Origin: an uncultured Pelagibacteraceae bacterium
GTDB taxonomy: Bacteria; Pseudomonadota; Alphaproteobacteria; Pelagibacterales; Pelagibacteraceae
Direction of reading: 5' to 3'
Length of the DNA: 64,000 bases
Assembly: GCA_902601705.1 (NCBI GenBank)
Contig: CACKNV010000001.1
Location: 186,001 to 250,000, forward strand
Below the pieces are notes generated by a model that ran no database searches, was not told the DNA's origin, and saw only the letters and a program-made list of their open reading frames with translations. Shown here piece by piece: positions 1-10,445 of the stretch. Numbering within the stretch: the stretch's first letter is position 1; every line of letters begins with the position of its first letter. Both the position numbers and the translations under genes were made by a program.

Positions 1-138
1 GGTTTAGTTTATATCGGAATTAGAGTTGGAAAAAAGGTTATTGTAAATAAATGTAACTTTAAAAATAGAGGTAGAGCTTTTATTCAAAGACTAACAGTAA
101 AAAAATCTCTTAATCTATTATTAAAATTAATTAAATAG
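1..138 (+). CDS. cinA: CinA family protein, C-terminal end (partial)
   Basis: The window opens inside a plus-strand reading frame of 45 codons ending in TAG. The translation begins GLVYIGIRVGKK and contains NRGRAFIQR, which fits the end of the CinA C-terminal (nicotinamide-nucleotide amidase) domain, where a GxVYIG strand is followed by an F-x-G-x-R-x-x-I/V-R/Q helix. The 5' part lies outside the window. It converges with the next gene, overlapping it by 8 bp. Context supports the call, because alphaproteobacteria often carry cinA beside ratA and lipA. The fragment is short, so the family is likely rather than certain. Confidence 0.7.
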   Translation, partial: GLVYIGIRVGKKVIVNKCNFKNRGRAFIQRLTVKKSLNLLLKLIK

Positions 139-442
139 GATAACTAAATTCTGGGTTAACAATAAAATTCAGCAAATGAGCCGTAAAACTATTTAATAAT
201 AAAAATATTCCAAAAGCGTTAAGATAAAGAATAAAAACTAAGAAATTTCTTGCTCTTTTTTTTGCTAAAAGATTTTTATTTTCAGGCACCCAATCTTTAT
301 TTGGTGACTTAAAATCATAAGAAAACATCCAGTAAGTTATATCGCTTTCATTAGGATCGCCAGTTCTAATTTTTTTAATATATGAAGCTAAACTTTTAAA
401 GGTAAAAATAAAAACTACTAATAAGACTGTTATAACTAACAT
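131..442 (-). CDS. Small membrane protein of unknown function
   Basis: I do not recognise this 103-residue protein. It has two clear hydrophobic segments, about residues 1-22 and 67-88. The stretch between them is polar and Trp/Tyr-containing (YWMFSYDF, SPNKDWVPENK), so it is probably a two-pass inner-membrane protein. It starts 1 bp from the start of the gene pair ahead of it, since its ATG overlaps the ratA stop region, so it is probably cotranscribed with lipA-ratA. Its 3' end overlaps the convergent cinA end by 8 bp. The ORF is certain as an open frame; the function is unknown. Confidence 0.65.
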   Translation of the reverse strand: MLVITVLLVVFIFTFKSLASYIKKIRTGDPNESDITYWMFSYDFKSPNKDWVPENKNLLAKKRARNFLVFILYLNAFGIFLLLNSFTAHLLNFIVNPEFSYPI

Positions 443-885
443 TATTTATATAACCGCACTGCCCTTTCCTCAAAAGCTTTAGCAATTTTATTTAAACCAA
501 GCTCGAAAGATTTTTTCATTATTCCATTTAAAACTGGATTTTTCAATTCAAAATCAATAAAAAATTCTAGTTGCGTATTATTATTTATTTCTTTGAAATG
601 CCATTCATTTTTTAAGTGCTTTAGAGGACCATCTAAATTCGTAACAATAATTTTATCAGTTTTCTTGTGATAGGAAACATGGCTTGAAAATGTTTCATTT
701 AAAATACTTTTACCAACTTTTAAATCACCATTAAAAGTAATTAGATCTGAACTTTCGTTCTTATCGAAAATCTTACCTTCAATGCACCAAGGGACAAATT
801 CTGGATATTTTTCAATATCAAGAACCATTTCGACAAGTTGATCTTTTTTACAGGGAATAATTTTTTTTAGTGTTGCGGATGACAT
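442..885 (-). CDS. ratA: RatA/COQ10-type START-domain protein
   Basis: This 147-residue protein fills a single polyketide-cyclase/START domain of the RatA/Coq10 family. The family signature is visible at the N-terminus ([12 protein letters not shown]) and in the C-terminal helix ([16 protein letters not shown]). Relatives bind ubiquinone-like lipids in mitochondria and alphaproteobacteria; the E. coli homologue RatA was reported to affect ribosomal subunit joining. The gene overlaps lipA by 19 bp, so the two are almost certainly cotranscribed, as is common in alphaproteobacteria. A role in quinone binding is inferred from the family, not shown by the sequence. Confidence 0.85.
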   Translation of the reverse strand: MSSATLKKIIPCKKDQLVEMVLDIEKYPEFVPWCIEGKIFDKNESSDLITFNGDLKVGKSILNETFSSHVSYHKKTDKIIVTNLDGPLKHLKNEWHFKEINNNTQLEFFIDFELKNPVLNGIMKKSFELGLNKIAKAFEERAVRLYK

Positions 886-1811
886 ACAAGCTTTTTATTT
901 CTTGCGTCTTGTAATCTTCTGAAATCTTCATCAGCGTGATATGATGACCTGGTCAATGGTGACGAAGAAACAAGTAAGAAGCCTTTTGTTTTTGCAATAT
1001 TCTCAAATTCTTTAAATTCATCCGGATGATAATATCGATCTAAAGGATGATGCTTTGCTGAAGGTTGGAGGTATTGACCTATTGTAATGAAATCAACTTC
1101 TGCTGATCTCAAATCATCCATCACTTGTATTACCTCCTCTTTTGTTTCTCCTAAGCCAACCATAATGCCTGACTTGGTAAAAACTTTTTTATTAAATACC
1201 TTTGCATTTTTAAGTAATTCTAATGAAGCAAAATATCGAGCGCCAGGTCTTACTTTTGTATAAAGTCTAGGAACTGTTTCTATATTATGATTGAAAACAT
1301 CTAAGTCTGCTGCTAAAACTTTTTTATATGCATCGCCTTTTCTTAAAAAATCAGGCGTTAGAACTTCAATAGAGGTCTCAGGATTTTTTTCTCTTGTAGC
1401 TTTAACAACTTTATAAAAATGTTCTGAACCTCCGTCTTCAAGATCGTCTCTATCAACAGATGTAATTACTACATGTTTTAAATTAAGATCTTTTACTGCA
1501 TTAGATATTTTTAATGGCTCAAAAATATCAAGTTCAGTTGGTTTACCAGTTTTTACATCACAAAATGCACAAGCTCTGGTGCATGTGTCTCCCATAATCA
1601 TAAAAGTTGCATGTTTCTTGCTCCAACATTCAGTTATATTTGGACAATTAGCTTCCTGGCAAACTGTTACAAGATTGTTTTGATTCACAATTTTTTTGGT
1701 TTGAAAGAATACTTGAGAGTCGACAATTTTAGATCTTATCCAGCCAGGTTTTTTCTTAATTGGATTAATAGGTTTGTTTACTTTCTCTGGATGTCTTGGT
1801 TTTTCACTCAT
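867..1811 (-). CDS. lipA: Lipoyl synthase
   Basis: LipA is a radical-SAM enzyme that inserts two sulfurs into protein-bound octanoyl groups to make lipoate for 2-oxoacid dehydrogenases and glycine cleavage. At 314 residues it has the family length. The auxiliary cluster cysteines are C51, C56 and C62 ([12 protein letters not shown]), and the radical-SAM cluster cysteines are C77, C81 and C84 (CTRACAFC). The C-terminal RSSY motif that supplies the serine ligand is present near residue 290. The ATG overlaps the ftsB stop by 4 bp, and the 3' end overlaps ratA. The pyruvate dehydrogenase genes that often precede lipA in this class are not here. Confidence 0.97.
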   Translation of the reverse strand: MSEKPRHPEKVNKPINPIKKKPGWIRSKIVDSQVFFQTKKIVNQNNLVTVCQEANCPNITECWSKKHATFMIMGDTCTRACAFCDVKTGKPTELDIFEPLKISNAVKDLNLKHVVITSVDRDDLEDGGSEHFYKVVKATREKNPETSIEVLTPDFLRKGDAYKKVLAADLDVFNHNIETVPRLYTKVRPGARYFASLELLKNAKVFNKKVFTKSGIMVGLGETKEEVIQVMDDLRSAEVDFITIGQYLQPSAKHHPLDRYYHPDEFKEFENIAKTKGFLLVSSSPLTRSSYHADEDFRRLQDARNKKLVCHPQH

Positions 1812-2101
1812 TTTAATCTTATAATTATTTCGTCCTTAGTCACATAATTAAATTTCTGCCTGTACAACATATCTAAATAATCTGGATCATTTTTTTTTAC
1901 TAATTTAATTTTACGATCTAAATCTTCTAGTTTTGCTGTTAAAACTTTTTCTTCTTCAATCAATTCTTCATAAATATTTTTTTTATCAAAATATGAGATC
2001 AATCCTCTTTCGCCTCCAATAAGATTGATACATATATAAAGCGTAAAAAAAATATTAAATAAAAGAAATCTTTTTTTTTTAAAACTTTTAATTAATCTCA
2101 T
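1808..2101 (-). CDS. ftsB: FtsB/DivIC septum formation initiator
   Basis: This 97-residue protein has the DivIC/FtsB architecture: a basic N-terminus, one membrane span at about residues 13-29, then a charged heptad-rich coiled coil at about 40-72 ([20 protein letters not shown]). It ends with the short conserved block in which [16 protein letters not shown] corresponds to the family's D-x-x-x-x-E-x-x-R-x-x-x-x-x-x-x-x-E region. It would act with FtsL and FtsQ at the division septum. The start is directly adjacent to the eno stop, as in many alphaproteobacteria, which supports the assignment. Confidence 0.88.
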   Translation of the reverse strand: MRLIKSFKKKRFLLFNIFFTLYICINLIGGERGLISYFDKKNIYEELIEEEKVLTAKLEDLDRKIKLVKKNDPDYLDMLYRQKFNYVTKDEIIIRLK

Positions 2102-3361
2102 TTAGTAGATTCTAGCCATTTTAGCCTGATTTCCAAGCTCTTCTTCGACGCGTAATAATCTATTGTATTTAGCTACTCTTTCTGATCTTGCTAATGAACC
2201 TGTTTTAATTTGTGATGACATAGTAGCCACAGCCAAATCGGCAATAAACGTGTCTTCTGTATCTCCAGATCGATGTGAGATAATAGTGTTGAAATTTGCT
2301 TTTTTTGCTATTGAAATAACTTCAAGAGTCTCAGTTAACGTTCCAATTTGATTAGGTTTTACTAAAATACTATTAGCAGATTTTTCTATAATACCTTTTT
2401 CTAACCTCTTAGAATTAGTTACGAATAAATCATCTCCAACAATTTGAATTTTATTTCCAATTGCATTAGTAATCTTTTTCCATGATTGCCAATCTTCTTC
2501 TGCAAATGGGTCTTCAATAGATTTAATCGGGTATTTAGATGTTAATTTTTTATAATAATTTACAACATCATCTACTGGCATAAAGTTAGATGATTGAACT
2601 GAGTAATCACCTTTTTCATTCATAAGTTCATTGGCAGCAACATCTAAGCAAATTACAACGTCCTTACCTGGTTTTAATTTTGATTGTTCAGTAGCTTGAA
2701 CTATTAAATCTAAAGCTTCTTCGTTAGAATTTATCGATGGAGCGAATCCACCTTCATCTCCAACATTCGTAAGCATCTTTTTAGATTGTAATAGTTTTTT
2801 TAAATTTTGTATTACAAGAAAACAATTTTCTATCGCATCTGTAAAATTTTTTGCGGAGTCTGGTCTAATCATAAATTCTTGAATATTTAAATCATTATCA
2901 GCGTGAGCGCCCCCATTAATAATATTCATCAATGGTATAGGAAGAGAGTAAGATTTGCCTAAACTTTTATAAAGCGATTGTCTATTTGCAATCGCCACAC
3001 ACTTTGCATAAGCTAATGAAACTGCCAAAGTTGCATTAGCGCCTAAATTAGTCTTATTTTCACTACCATCTAACTCTAATAAAATTTTATCAATATTTTT
3101 TTGTTGATTGAAATCTAAATTTTTTAGTTTACTCGAAATTTTATCATTTATATTTTGAACAGCAGTATTAACACTTTTGCCTAAAAATTTATTTTGATCT
3201 TTATCTCTTAGTTCGTGTGCTTCAAATGCACCTGTGGACGCACCAGATGGCGATATTGCAGTTGCTGATGATCCATCATCTAAAAAAATTTCAGCCTCAA
3301 CAGTAGGGTTTCCTCTGCTATCAAAAACTTGTCGCCCTTTAACACTTTTGATTTTTGCCAT
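2102..3361 (-). CDS. eno: Enolase
   Basis: Enolase interconverts 2-phosphoglycerate and phosphoenolpyruvate in glycolysis and gluconeogenesis. The 419-residue length is normal. Visible landmarks are the N-terminal SRGNPTVEAE, the metal and catalytic loop GASTGAFEA, NVGDEGGFAP (catalytic Glu), IVGDDLFVTN (metal Asp), the catalytic-Lys segment ILVKPNQIGTLTET, and SHRSGDTEDTFIADLAV. It lies 4 bp downstream of kdsA and abuts ftsB, forming an apparent operon. Confidence 0.98.
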   Translation of the reverse strand: MAKIKSVKGRQVFDSRGNPTVEAEIFLDDGSSATAISPSGASTGAFEAHELRDKDQNKFLGKSVNTAVQNINDKISSKLKNLDFNQQKNIDKILLELDGSENKTNLGANATLAVSLAYAKCVAIANRQSLYKSLGKSYSLPIPLMNIINGGAHADNDLNIQEFMIRPDSAKNFTDAIENCFLVIQNLKKLLQSKKMLTNVGDEGGFAPSINSNEEALDLIVQATEQSKLKPGKDVVICLDVAANELMNEKGDYSVQSSNFMPVDDVVNYYKKLTSKYPIKSIEDPFAEEDWQSWKKITNAIGNKIQIVGDDLFVTNSKRLEKGIIEKSANSILVKPNQIGTLTETLEVISIAKKANFNTIISHRSGDTEDTFIADLAVATMSSQIKTGSLARSERVAKYNRLLRVEEELGNQAKMARIY

Positions 3362-3365
3362 TCTT

Positions 3366-4186
3366 TTATTTAACTATCTTGTCTATTTCAGTTAATTTTT
3401 TTAATAATGTTTTTACTTCATTTAATGGCACCATATTTGGACCATCTGATGGCGCATTGTCAGGATCTTCGTGAGTTTCCATAAAAATTGCTCCAACTCC
3501 AACAGCAATCGCTGCTCGAGCTAGATACGGGACAAACTCTTTTTGTCCACCACTTTTTTCTCCCATACCCCCTGGTTGCTGAACTGAGTGTGTAGCATCA
3601 AAAACAATTGGAAATCCAAATTTAGACATTATAGGTAACGCCCTCATATCTGATACGAGTGTGTTATATCCAAAACTTGCTCCACGCTCTGTAACTAAAA
3701 TATTTTTATTTCCTGAGTCTTCGATCTTTTTTATTACATTAGCCATATCCCATGGTGCAAGAAACTGGCCTTTTTTTACATTAATTATTTTTCCAGTTTT
3801 TGCAGCAGCAATTAATAAATCTGTCTGGCGGCAAAGAAATGCTGGTATTTGTAAAACATCAACATGATCAGCAACTATTGAACATTGCTCTACTGTATGA
3901 ACATCTGTTAAAATGGGTAATCCAACTTCTTTTCTTATTTTGTCAAATATTGGTAATGATTTTTCTAAGCCCACACCTCTTTTACCTTTAAGACTTGTTC
4001 TATTAGCTTTATCAAATGAGGTTTTATAAATTAAATTAATTCCAAGATCGGTAGTAATTTTTTTTAGTTCTGAAGAAATTTTTAAAGCATGTCCTTCATT
4101 TTCTAACTGACAGGGCCCTGCAATCAAAGTAAAAGGCTTATCATTGGCTATTTCAAAATTAGAACATTTCACTTTATGATTTGTCA

Positions 4187-4187
<1 letters not shown>
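3366..4187 (-). CDS. kdsA: 3-deoxy-8-phosphooctulonate synthase (KDO8P synthase)
   Basis: KdsA condenses arabinose-5-phosphate with phosphoenolpyruvate to give KDO-8-phosphate for the lipopolysaccharide inner core. The 273 residues carry the family's IAGPCQLE start, the [11 protein letters not shown] loop, the PILTDVH segment, the DMANVIKK region with [19 protein letters not shown], and [11 protein letters not shown]. Its ATG shares one base with the pyrG stop, so translation of the two is likely coupled. With the lpx genes elsewhere in the window it shows that the cell makes KDO-lipid A. Confidence 0.97.
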
Positions 4188-5827
<1,640 letters not shown>

Positions 5828-5853
5828 AAATTATTCTAAATACAAAGTCTTAA

Positions 5854-6153
5854 TTACTTAGATTGAGGTATTTGTGGAAGGTTTGAATTTTCTTCTTCTT
5901 CCTTTTCAAGAACTGATTGTGTTTCACGAAACTCATCTCGTGAAATTGCAACAATGGCTATACTGCAAATTATAAATAAAGCAGCTACGATAGAGGTAAA
6001 TTTAGTTAAGAAAGTGCTTACGGACCTTGCAGACGTGAAATTGTCTTGTGAAACACCTAAACCCAACGCACCGCCTTCAGATCTTTGTAGTAATATTATT
6101 ATTACTAATATTATTGCTAAAGCGATATTTACAAAAATTAGTAAACTTTCCAT
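5854..6153 (-). CDS. secG: Preprotein translocase subunit SecG
   Basis: SecG is the small accessory subunit of the SecYEG translocon. The 99-residue protein has two membrane spans (about residues 3-21 and 53-70) joined by the family loop QRSEGGALGLG, followed by a low-complexity acidic tail rich in Glu. The order tpiA-secG-pyrG is common in alphaproteobacteria. It starts 5 bp after the tpiA stop. Confidence 0.93.
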   Translation of the reverse strand: MESLLIFVNIALAIILVIIILLQRSEGGALGLGVSQDNFTSARSVSTFLTKFTSIVAALFIICSIAIVAISRDEFRETQSVLEKEEEENSNLPQIPQSK

Positions 6154-6158
6154 GCTGT

Positions 6159-6902
6159 TTATCTATAGTAATTCTTTATTATATCAATAAATTTTTTAGA
6201 GGTTTTCGATGCTCCTCCTATTAAAAAACCATCTATTTCTTTTATTTCTTTAAACATCTGAGCATTGCTACCATCTACTGATCCACCGTAGAGCACTGCT
6301 GGACTAGCTTTTTTAAAAATAGCCTTTAAAATTTTTTTAATATAGATGGTTGTTTTTCTTAATTCATTTGAGGTTGGAATTTTTCCTGTTCCAATTGACC
6401 AAATAGGTTCGTAAGCAACAATGATATTATTTTTATTAAATTTTTTTTCAAGCACTTTTGTCAATTGTCTTTTTAAAACACTTAATGTCTTTTTATTATT
6501 TTTATCTTTTTTGTTTTCTCCAATACAAAAAACCACTTTTAAATTATTTTTGATAGCATATTTTACCTTTTCCTTAAGCATTACATCAGTGTCGCCCTCT
6601 CCCCTGTTATCTGAATGTCCAACTAAAGTATATTTAGCACCTACGCTCTTTAACATGTATGGACTGATCGCAGCAGTGTTAGAAGAAAAATAATCCCTAT
6701 GATAGCAATTTTGAGCACCTAATGAAATCCTCTTATTTTTAAAATATCTAGAATAGCTCTCAATTAAAGTGTATGGCGGAGTAATTATTACTTTATATTT
6801 GTTTCTTTTTTTGTCTCTAGAATAATATGCATTAATTTTGTGAAGAATACTAATGGATTTTGGCACACCAAACATTTTCCAATTACCAATAAAATATTTC
6901 AT
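6159..6902 (-). CDS. tpiA: Triosephosphate isomerase
   Basis: TpiA interconverts dihydroxyacetone phosphate and glyceraldehyde-3-phosphate. At 247 residues it is of normal length. It has the start GNWKM with the catalytic Lys, VGHSDNR (family consensus GHSERR; His retained), YEPIWSIGTGKIP with the catalytic Glu and the mobile loop (consensus WAIGTGK, here Ser), and YGGSVDGSNA phosphate binding. The deviations from consensus lie beside, not at, the catalytic residues. The protein is very Lys-rich, as expected at low GC. It is the first gene of the minus-strand run and probably uses the promoter listed at 6920-6948. Confidence 0.95.
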   Translation of the reverse strand: MKYFIGNWKMFGVPKSISILHKINAYYSRDKKRNKYKVIITPPYTLIESYSRYFKNKRISLGAQNCYHRDYFSSNTAAISPYMLKSVGAKYTLVGHSDNRGEGDTDVMLKEKVKYAIKNNLKVVFCIGENKKDKNNKKTLSVLKRQLTKVLEKKFNKNNIIVAYEPIWSIGTGKIPTSNELRKTTIYIKKILKAIFKKASPAVLYGGSVDGSNAQMFKEIKEIDGFLIGGASKTSKKFIDIIKNYYR

Positions 6903-6919
6903 AATTTGCCTTAATTTAA

Positions 6920-6948
6920 TTTATAATCTATAGGTGTATAATTTTGAA
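6920..6948 (-). promoter_or_regulatory. Candidate tpiA promoter
   Basis: Read on the minus strand, a TTCAAA -35 (4 of 6 consensus bases) at 6943-6948 and a TATAAA -10 (5 of 6) at 6920-6925 are separated by exactly 17 bp, within the 63-bp divergent gap between tpiA and the ppiD-like gene. In an AT-rich genome such matches can occur by chance. Confidence 0.4.
6937..6942 (+). promoter_or_regulatory. Candidate -10 box for the ppiD-trp run
   Basis: A consensus TATAAT lies 23 bp before the ppiD-like ATG on the plus strand, in the divergent gap. I see no matching -35 hexamer 17 bp upstream. It overlaps the opposing tpiA promoter candidate, so the two transcription units may compete for the same segment. 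Confidence 0.3.
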
Positions 6949-6965
6949 CTTTTTAAATTAATATA

Positions 6966-8423
6966 ATGGCAACATCAATAGGAAAATTATCAAAATCTTT
7001 TTTACTCAAGCTTCTGGTTGGAATAATCATTTTGCCCTTCGTCTTCTGGGGAATGGGTGACGTTTTTAGAGGCGGAAATCAAAATGTAATTGCAACAGTT
7101 GACTCAAATAAGATTAGCACTCAAGATTTTGTAAATTATATTAATCGACTTAATCTAAATGAAGAACAGATAAAAAATTTGTCGAAAACTGATCTTGTTG
7201 AACAAATTTTGTCTGATTATATTGGAAAAAAAGTAATGTCGTTAGAAATAGAGAAACTTGATATCATAGTAAGTGACAATGCTTTAAGAAATATAATTAA
7301 AAAAGATAAATTATTTTTTAAAAATGATAAATTCTCTAGAACTGAGTATGAAAAATTTTTACTCAAAAGTAGTACAACAGCTCCTCAGTTTGAAGCAAAT
7401 ATTGTTGAGCAAGAAAAAAGACGGCAATTTTTAAGTTTTTTAGCGGGAGGAATAGTTATCCCTGAAGTTTTAGTAGAAAAAGAATTTAGAAAAGAAAATC
7501 AAACAAAAACAATTCAATATATAAATTTAGACAAATATCACTCAAAAAATATACCATCACAAGAAAATATAAAAGAGCTTTATGAAAGAAATAAAAATGT
7601 ATTTTTTACTGAACTTAAATCAATAAGATACTCAGAAATTAGGCCTGAATTAATTAGTGGAAGTGAAGAGTATAATGAAAATTTTTTTAAACAATTAGAT
7701 ATTATTGAAAATAACGTTTTAGACGGACAATCTTTTGAAGAAACAGCTAAGGTAAATAATTTAAAAATTATAGAATTTAATAAAATTAATGCAAAAAAAG
7801 AGAATGAAGCAAAAAACAAAATAGAAAGCTTGCCAGATAATCTTTTTAAAAAAATATACAGTATAAAAATACCTCAATCTCCTGAGATTATTAATATAGA
7901 GGGTAAATATTATTTAGCTGAGATTAAAGATGAAGAGAAAAAAAATAGACCAATGAATGACCCTGAAGTGTTAGAGGCACTTACCGCTCAATTAAGTTTT
8001 AAAGAAAAAATCGAAAATAATACGTCGTTAGCTAAAGATATTAGTTTAGGTGCTTTTGATGGAGATAATTATAAAAAATTTGCTGACGATAATGGATTAG
8101 TTGTTAAAAATTATAAAATCTCTAGTTTAAAACAAAATGACATATTTAACGAAGGTTTGGTTAAGCAAATTTTTTTAACTAAAGATGGTGATATCAATCT
8201 TTTAACTAACAACACGCTGACCAAAAGTTTTTTGATATCAACAAAAAAAACTGAATATAAAAGACTAGATAAAGATGGTAATGAATTTGAGCAATATGAG
8301 GCTAAAGCTCGCTTAAACTTGATTAACAAAATATATCAAGCTTATGACGAAAGTGCTAATCAAAAGTATAAAGTTGAGGTTAATCAAAGGACTATAGATC
8401 GTGTCAAAAATTCATTTCAATGA
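6966..8423 (+). CDS. PpiD/SurA-N-type periplasmic chaperone, membrane-anchored
   Basis: The 485-residue protein has one N-terminal membrane anchor (about residues 13-30, LLKLLVGIIILPFVFWG) followed by a SurA-type N-terminal chaperone region, the layout of PpiD. PpiD helps outer-membrane and secreted proteins fold after they leave the Sec translocon. The central region, where a parvulin peptidyl-prolyl isomerase domain would sit (about 220-320), matches the family only weakly by eye, so catalysis is doubtful. In alphaproteobacteria a ppiD-like gene commonly sits between tpiA and trp genes, as here. Its stop overlaps the trpE ATG (ATGA), so the two are coupled. Confidence 0.75.
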   Translation: MATSIGKLSKSFLLKLLVGIIILPFVFWGMGDVFRGGNQNVIATVDSNKISTQDFVNYINRLNLNEEQIKNLSKTDLVEQILSDYIGKKVMSLEIEKLDIIVSDNALRNIIKKDKLFFKNDKFSRTEYEKFLLKSSTTAPQFEANIVEQEKRRQFLSFLAGGIVIPEVLVEKEFRKENQTKTIQYINLDKYHSKNIPSQENIKELYERNKNVFFTELKSIRYSEIRPELISGSEEYNENFFKQLDIIENNVLDGQSFEETAKVNNLKIIEFNKINAKKENEAKNKIESLPDNLFKKIYSIKIPQSPEIINIEGKYYLAEIKDEEKKNRPMNDPEVLEALTAQLSFKEKIENNTSLAKDISLGAFDGDNYKKFADDNGLVVKNYKISSLKQNDIFNEGLVKQIFLTKDGDINLLTNNTLTKSFLISTKKTEYKRLDKDGNEFEQYEAKARLNLINKIYQAYDESANQKYKVEVNQRTIDRVKNSFQ

Positions 8424-9877
8424 AAATAAACGCTAGTTTAAGAGAATTTAAAAATAATCATTCTAAAAAAAAGCATCAAATTTTATTTAGATCGAGGTCT
8501 TGTAGTAAGTATTACAAGGTTGAAAACTTATTTAGGTTTCTCTTAGCTGAAAAAAATAGCTTTATCTTTGAGTCAGTTGAGAAAGGAACAATTAAAGGCC
8601 GTTATACAATAATTGGTCTCAATCCAGATAAAATTTGGGATATTGATAAGAATATTATTACAATTAATAGCTTAGATAAAAAAACTAAAATTAAATCTGA
8701 TCCATTAAAATTTATCAATAAACTAATCAGGGAGTTTAAGGTCAAAGTTCCAAAACAATTACCTCCAATGTCTTCAATGCTTGTAGGTTATTTTTCTTAC
8801 GACGTTATCCGCTATATAGAAAAAATATCTAACAATTGTAAAAACGATCTTAAAATTCCTGATGTCAGATTATCAAGACCTAAAAATTTGGTTATTTATG
8901 ATAATGTTAAAAAAAAAATTTTTTATGTAGAGAATGTTTATGCAGATACAAAAATTAAAAATTACGAAGAAGAATATCATGCGATAAATAATAGGTTTAA
9001 TTTGTATGAAGATTTTGAAAAAATTAAGCTTCCAGAGCAATTCACATTAAAACCTAACAAAAATATAATAAAATCAAATACTTCAAAAGAAAAATTTAAA
9101 TCACTTGTAAGAAAAGCAAAAACATACATTGAAAAAGGAGATATTTTTCAAGTTGTATTAAGCCAGAGGTTTGAGAGAAAAATAAATAAAACACCGATAG
9201 AGGTTTATAATCATTTAAGAAAATCTAATCCCTCACCTTTTATGTTTTATTTCAATTATAAGGATTTTAATATTTTAGGTAGCAGTCCGGAAATATTAGT
9301 AAGACTTCGAGGTGGTGAAGTTACAATTAGGCCAATAGCAGGTACCAGACCTAGAGGAAAAAATAGGAAAGAAGATAAAAAATATGAGTTAGATCTTTTA
9401 AAAGATAAAAAAGAATTAGCAGAGCACTTGATGTTATTAGATCTTGGTAGAAATGATATTGGAAAGGTATCCAAGGTAAATACTGTTAAGGTTACTGAAA
9501 AGTTTAAAGTTGAGAGATATTCTCATGTAATGCATATTGTTTCAAACGTAATAGGAAAATTTAATAATAAATTTTCATTATTTGAAACATTATTATCAGG
9601 CTTTCCGGCAGGCACAGTAAGTGGCGCTCCCAAAATTAGAGCTATGGAAATCATTGATGAATTAGAAAAAAATAAAAGGAAATTATATGCAGGTGGTATT
9701 GGTTATTTCACTCCTAACGGTGAGTTCGATACCTGTATAGCTTTAAGAACAGCTCTAATTAAAAACAATAAATTTTATGTACAGGCTGGTGCTGGTGTGG
9801 TTGCGGATAGCAAACCTGAAAAAGAGTACGCTGAAACGGTAAATAAAGCTAAAGCTTTAATGAGAGCGGTCGATTAA
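8420..9877 (+). CDS. trpE: Anthranilate synthase component I
   Basis: TrpE converts chorismate to anthranilate, using ammonia delivered by TrpG. The 485-residue protein has the N-terminal regulatory block (FESVEKGTIKGRYTIIG, corresponding to the LLES tryptophan-binding region) and the chorismate-binding C-terminal domain, with DIFQVVLSQRF, RPIAGTRPRG, LDLGRNDIG, GFPAGTVSGAPK and the final AGAGVVADSKPEKE. It overlaps the upstream ppiD-like gene by 4 bp and abuts trpG. No leader peptide or attenuator is possible at this junction, so regulation is probably by feedback inhibition. Confidence 0.97.
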   Translation: MKINASLREFKNNHSKKKHQILFRSRSCSKYYKVENLFRFLLAEKNSFIFESVEKGTIKGRYTIIGLNPDKIWDIDKNIITINSLDKKTKIKSDPLKFINKLIREFKVKVPKQLPPMSSMLVGYFSYDVIRYIEKISNNCKNDLKIPDVRLSRPKNLVIYDNVKKKIFYVENVYADTKIKNYEEEYHAINNRFNLYEDFEKIKLPEQFTLKPNKNIIKSNTSKEKFKSLVRKAKTYIEKGDIFQVVLSQRFERKINKTPIEVYNHLRKSNPSPFMFYFNYKDFNILGSSPEILVRLRGGEVTIRPIAGTRPRGKNRKEDKKYELDLLKDKKELAEHLMLLDLGRNDIGKVSKVNTVKVTEKFKVERYSHVMHIVSNVIGKFNNKFSLFETLLSGFPAGTVSGAPKIRAMEIIDELEKNKRKLYAGGIGYFTPNGEFDTCIALRTALIKNNKFYVQAGAGVVADSKPEKEYAETVNKAKALMRAVD

Positions 9878-10444
9878 ATGAAAATTTTATTAATAGATAA
9901 CTATGATAGTTTTACTTACAACTTATATCACTATATCTCTAATTTTAAAAAAAATGTTGAGGTAATTAGAAATGATAAAATTGATAGTAAAACTATTTTA
10001 AGGAAAAAATATGATAAGATTGTTATTTCTCCCGGACCCGGTAATCCTAATCAGGCTGGTAATTGTTTAACAATAGTTAAAGAAGTTCATAAAAAAATAC
10101 CTATTCTTGGGGTTTGTCTAGGTCATCAAATCATTGGTCAGGTTTTTGGTGGAAAAATAGTAAGAGCTAAAAATTTAATGCATGGAAAAACCAGTAAAAT
10201 TAAGCATCAAAGAATGGGTCTTTTTAAGAATATCCAAAATAATTTTGAAGCCACGAGATATCACAGCCTTGTAGTTGATCGTAAAAAGTTTCCAAAAGAC
10301 TTAATAATTACTGCAGAAACTAAAAATAAGACAATTATGGGTTTGATGCATAAAAATTATAATATTCACGGGTTTCAGTTTCATCCTGAAAGTATAAGTA
10401 CTAAAATGGGAATGAAATTAATTAAAAATTTTATCACTAATTAA
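9878..10444 (+). CDS. trpG: Anthranilate synthase component II (glutamine amidotransferase)
   Basis: TrpG hydrolyses glutamine to supply ammonia to TrpE. The 188-residue class-I amidotransferase shows DNYDSFTYNL at the start, the oxyanion strand SPGPGNP, the nucleophile motif GVCLGHQ, and the His-Glu pair in FQFHPES. The ATG directly follows the trpE stop. In some bacteria the same subunit also serves PabB; no pabB is visible in the window. Confidence 0.96.
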   Translation: MKILLIDNYDSFTYNLYHYISNFKKNVEVIRNDKIDSKTILRKKYDKIVISPGPGNPNQAGNCLTIVKEVHKKIPILGVCLGHQIIGQVFGGKIVRAKNLMHGKTSKIKHQRMGLFKNIQNNFEATRYHSLVVDRKKFPKDLIITAETKNKTIMGLMHKNYNIHGFQFHPESISTKMGMKLIKNFITN

Positions 10445-10445
10445 T

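Noticed and set aside
2163-2351. Plus-strand frames opposite eno, kdsA, pyrG and others
   Set aside because: They are antisense to genes with clear families and have no features of their own, so they are treated as shadows.
6159-6902. tpiA as a broken gene because of unusual residues near the active site
   Set aside because: The catalytic Lys, His and Glu are all kept; only flanking consensus positions differ (GHSDNR, IWSIGTG), so it is more likely normal divergence.
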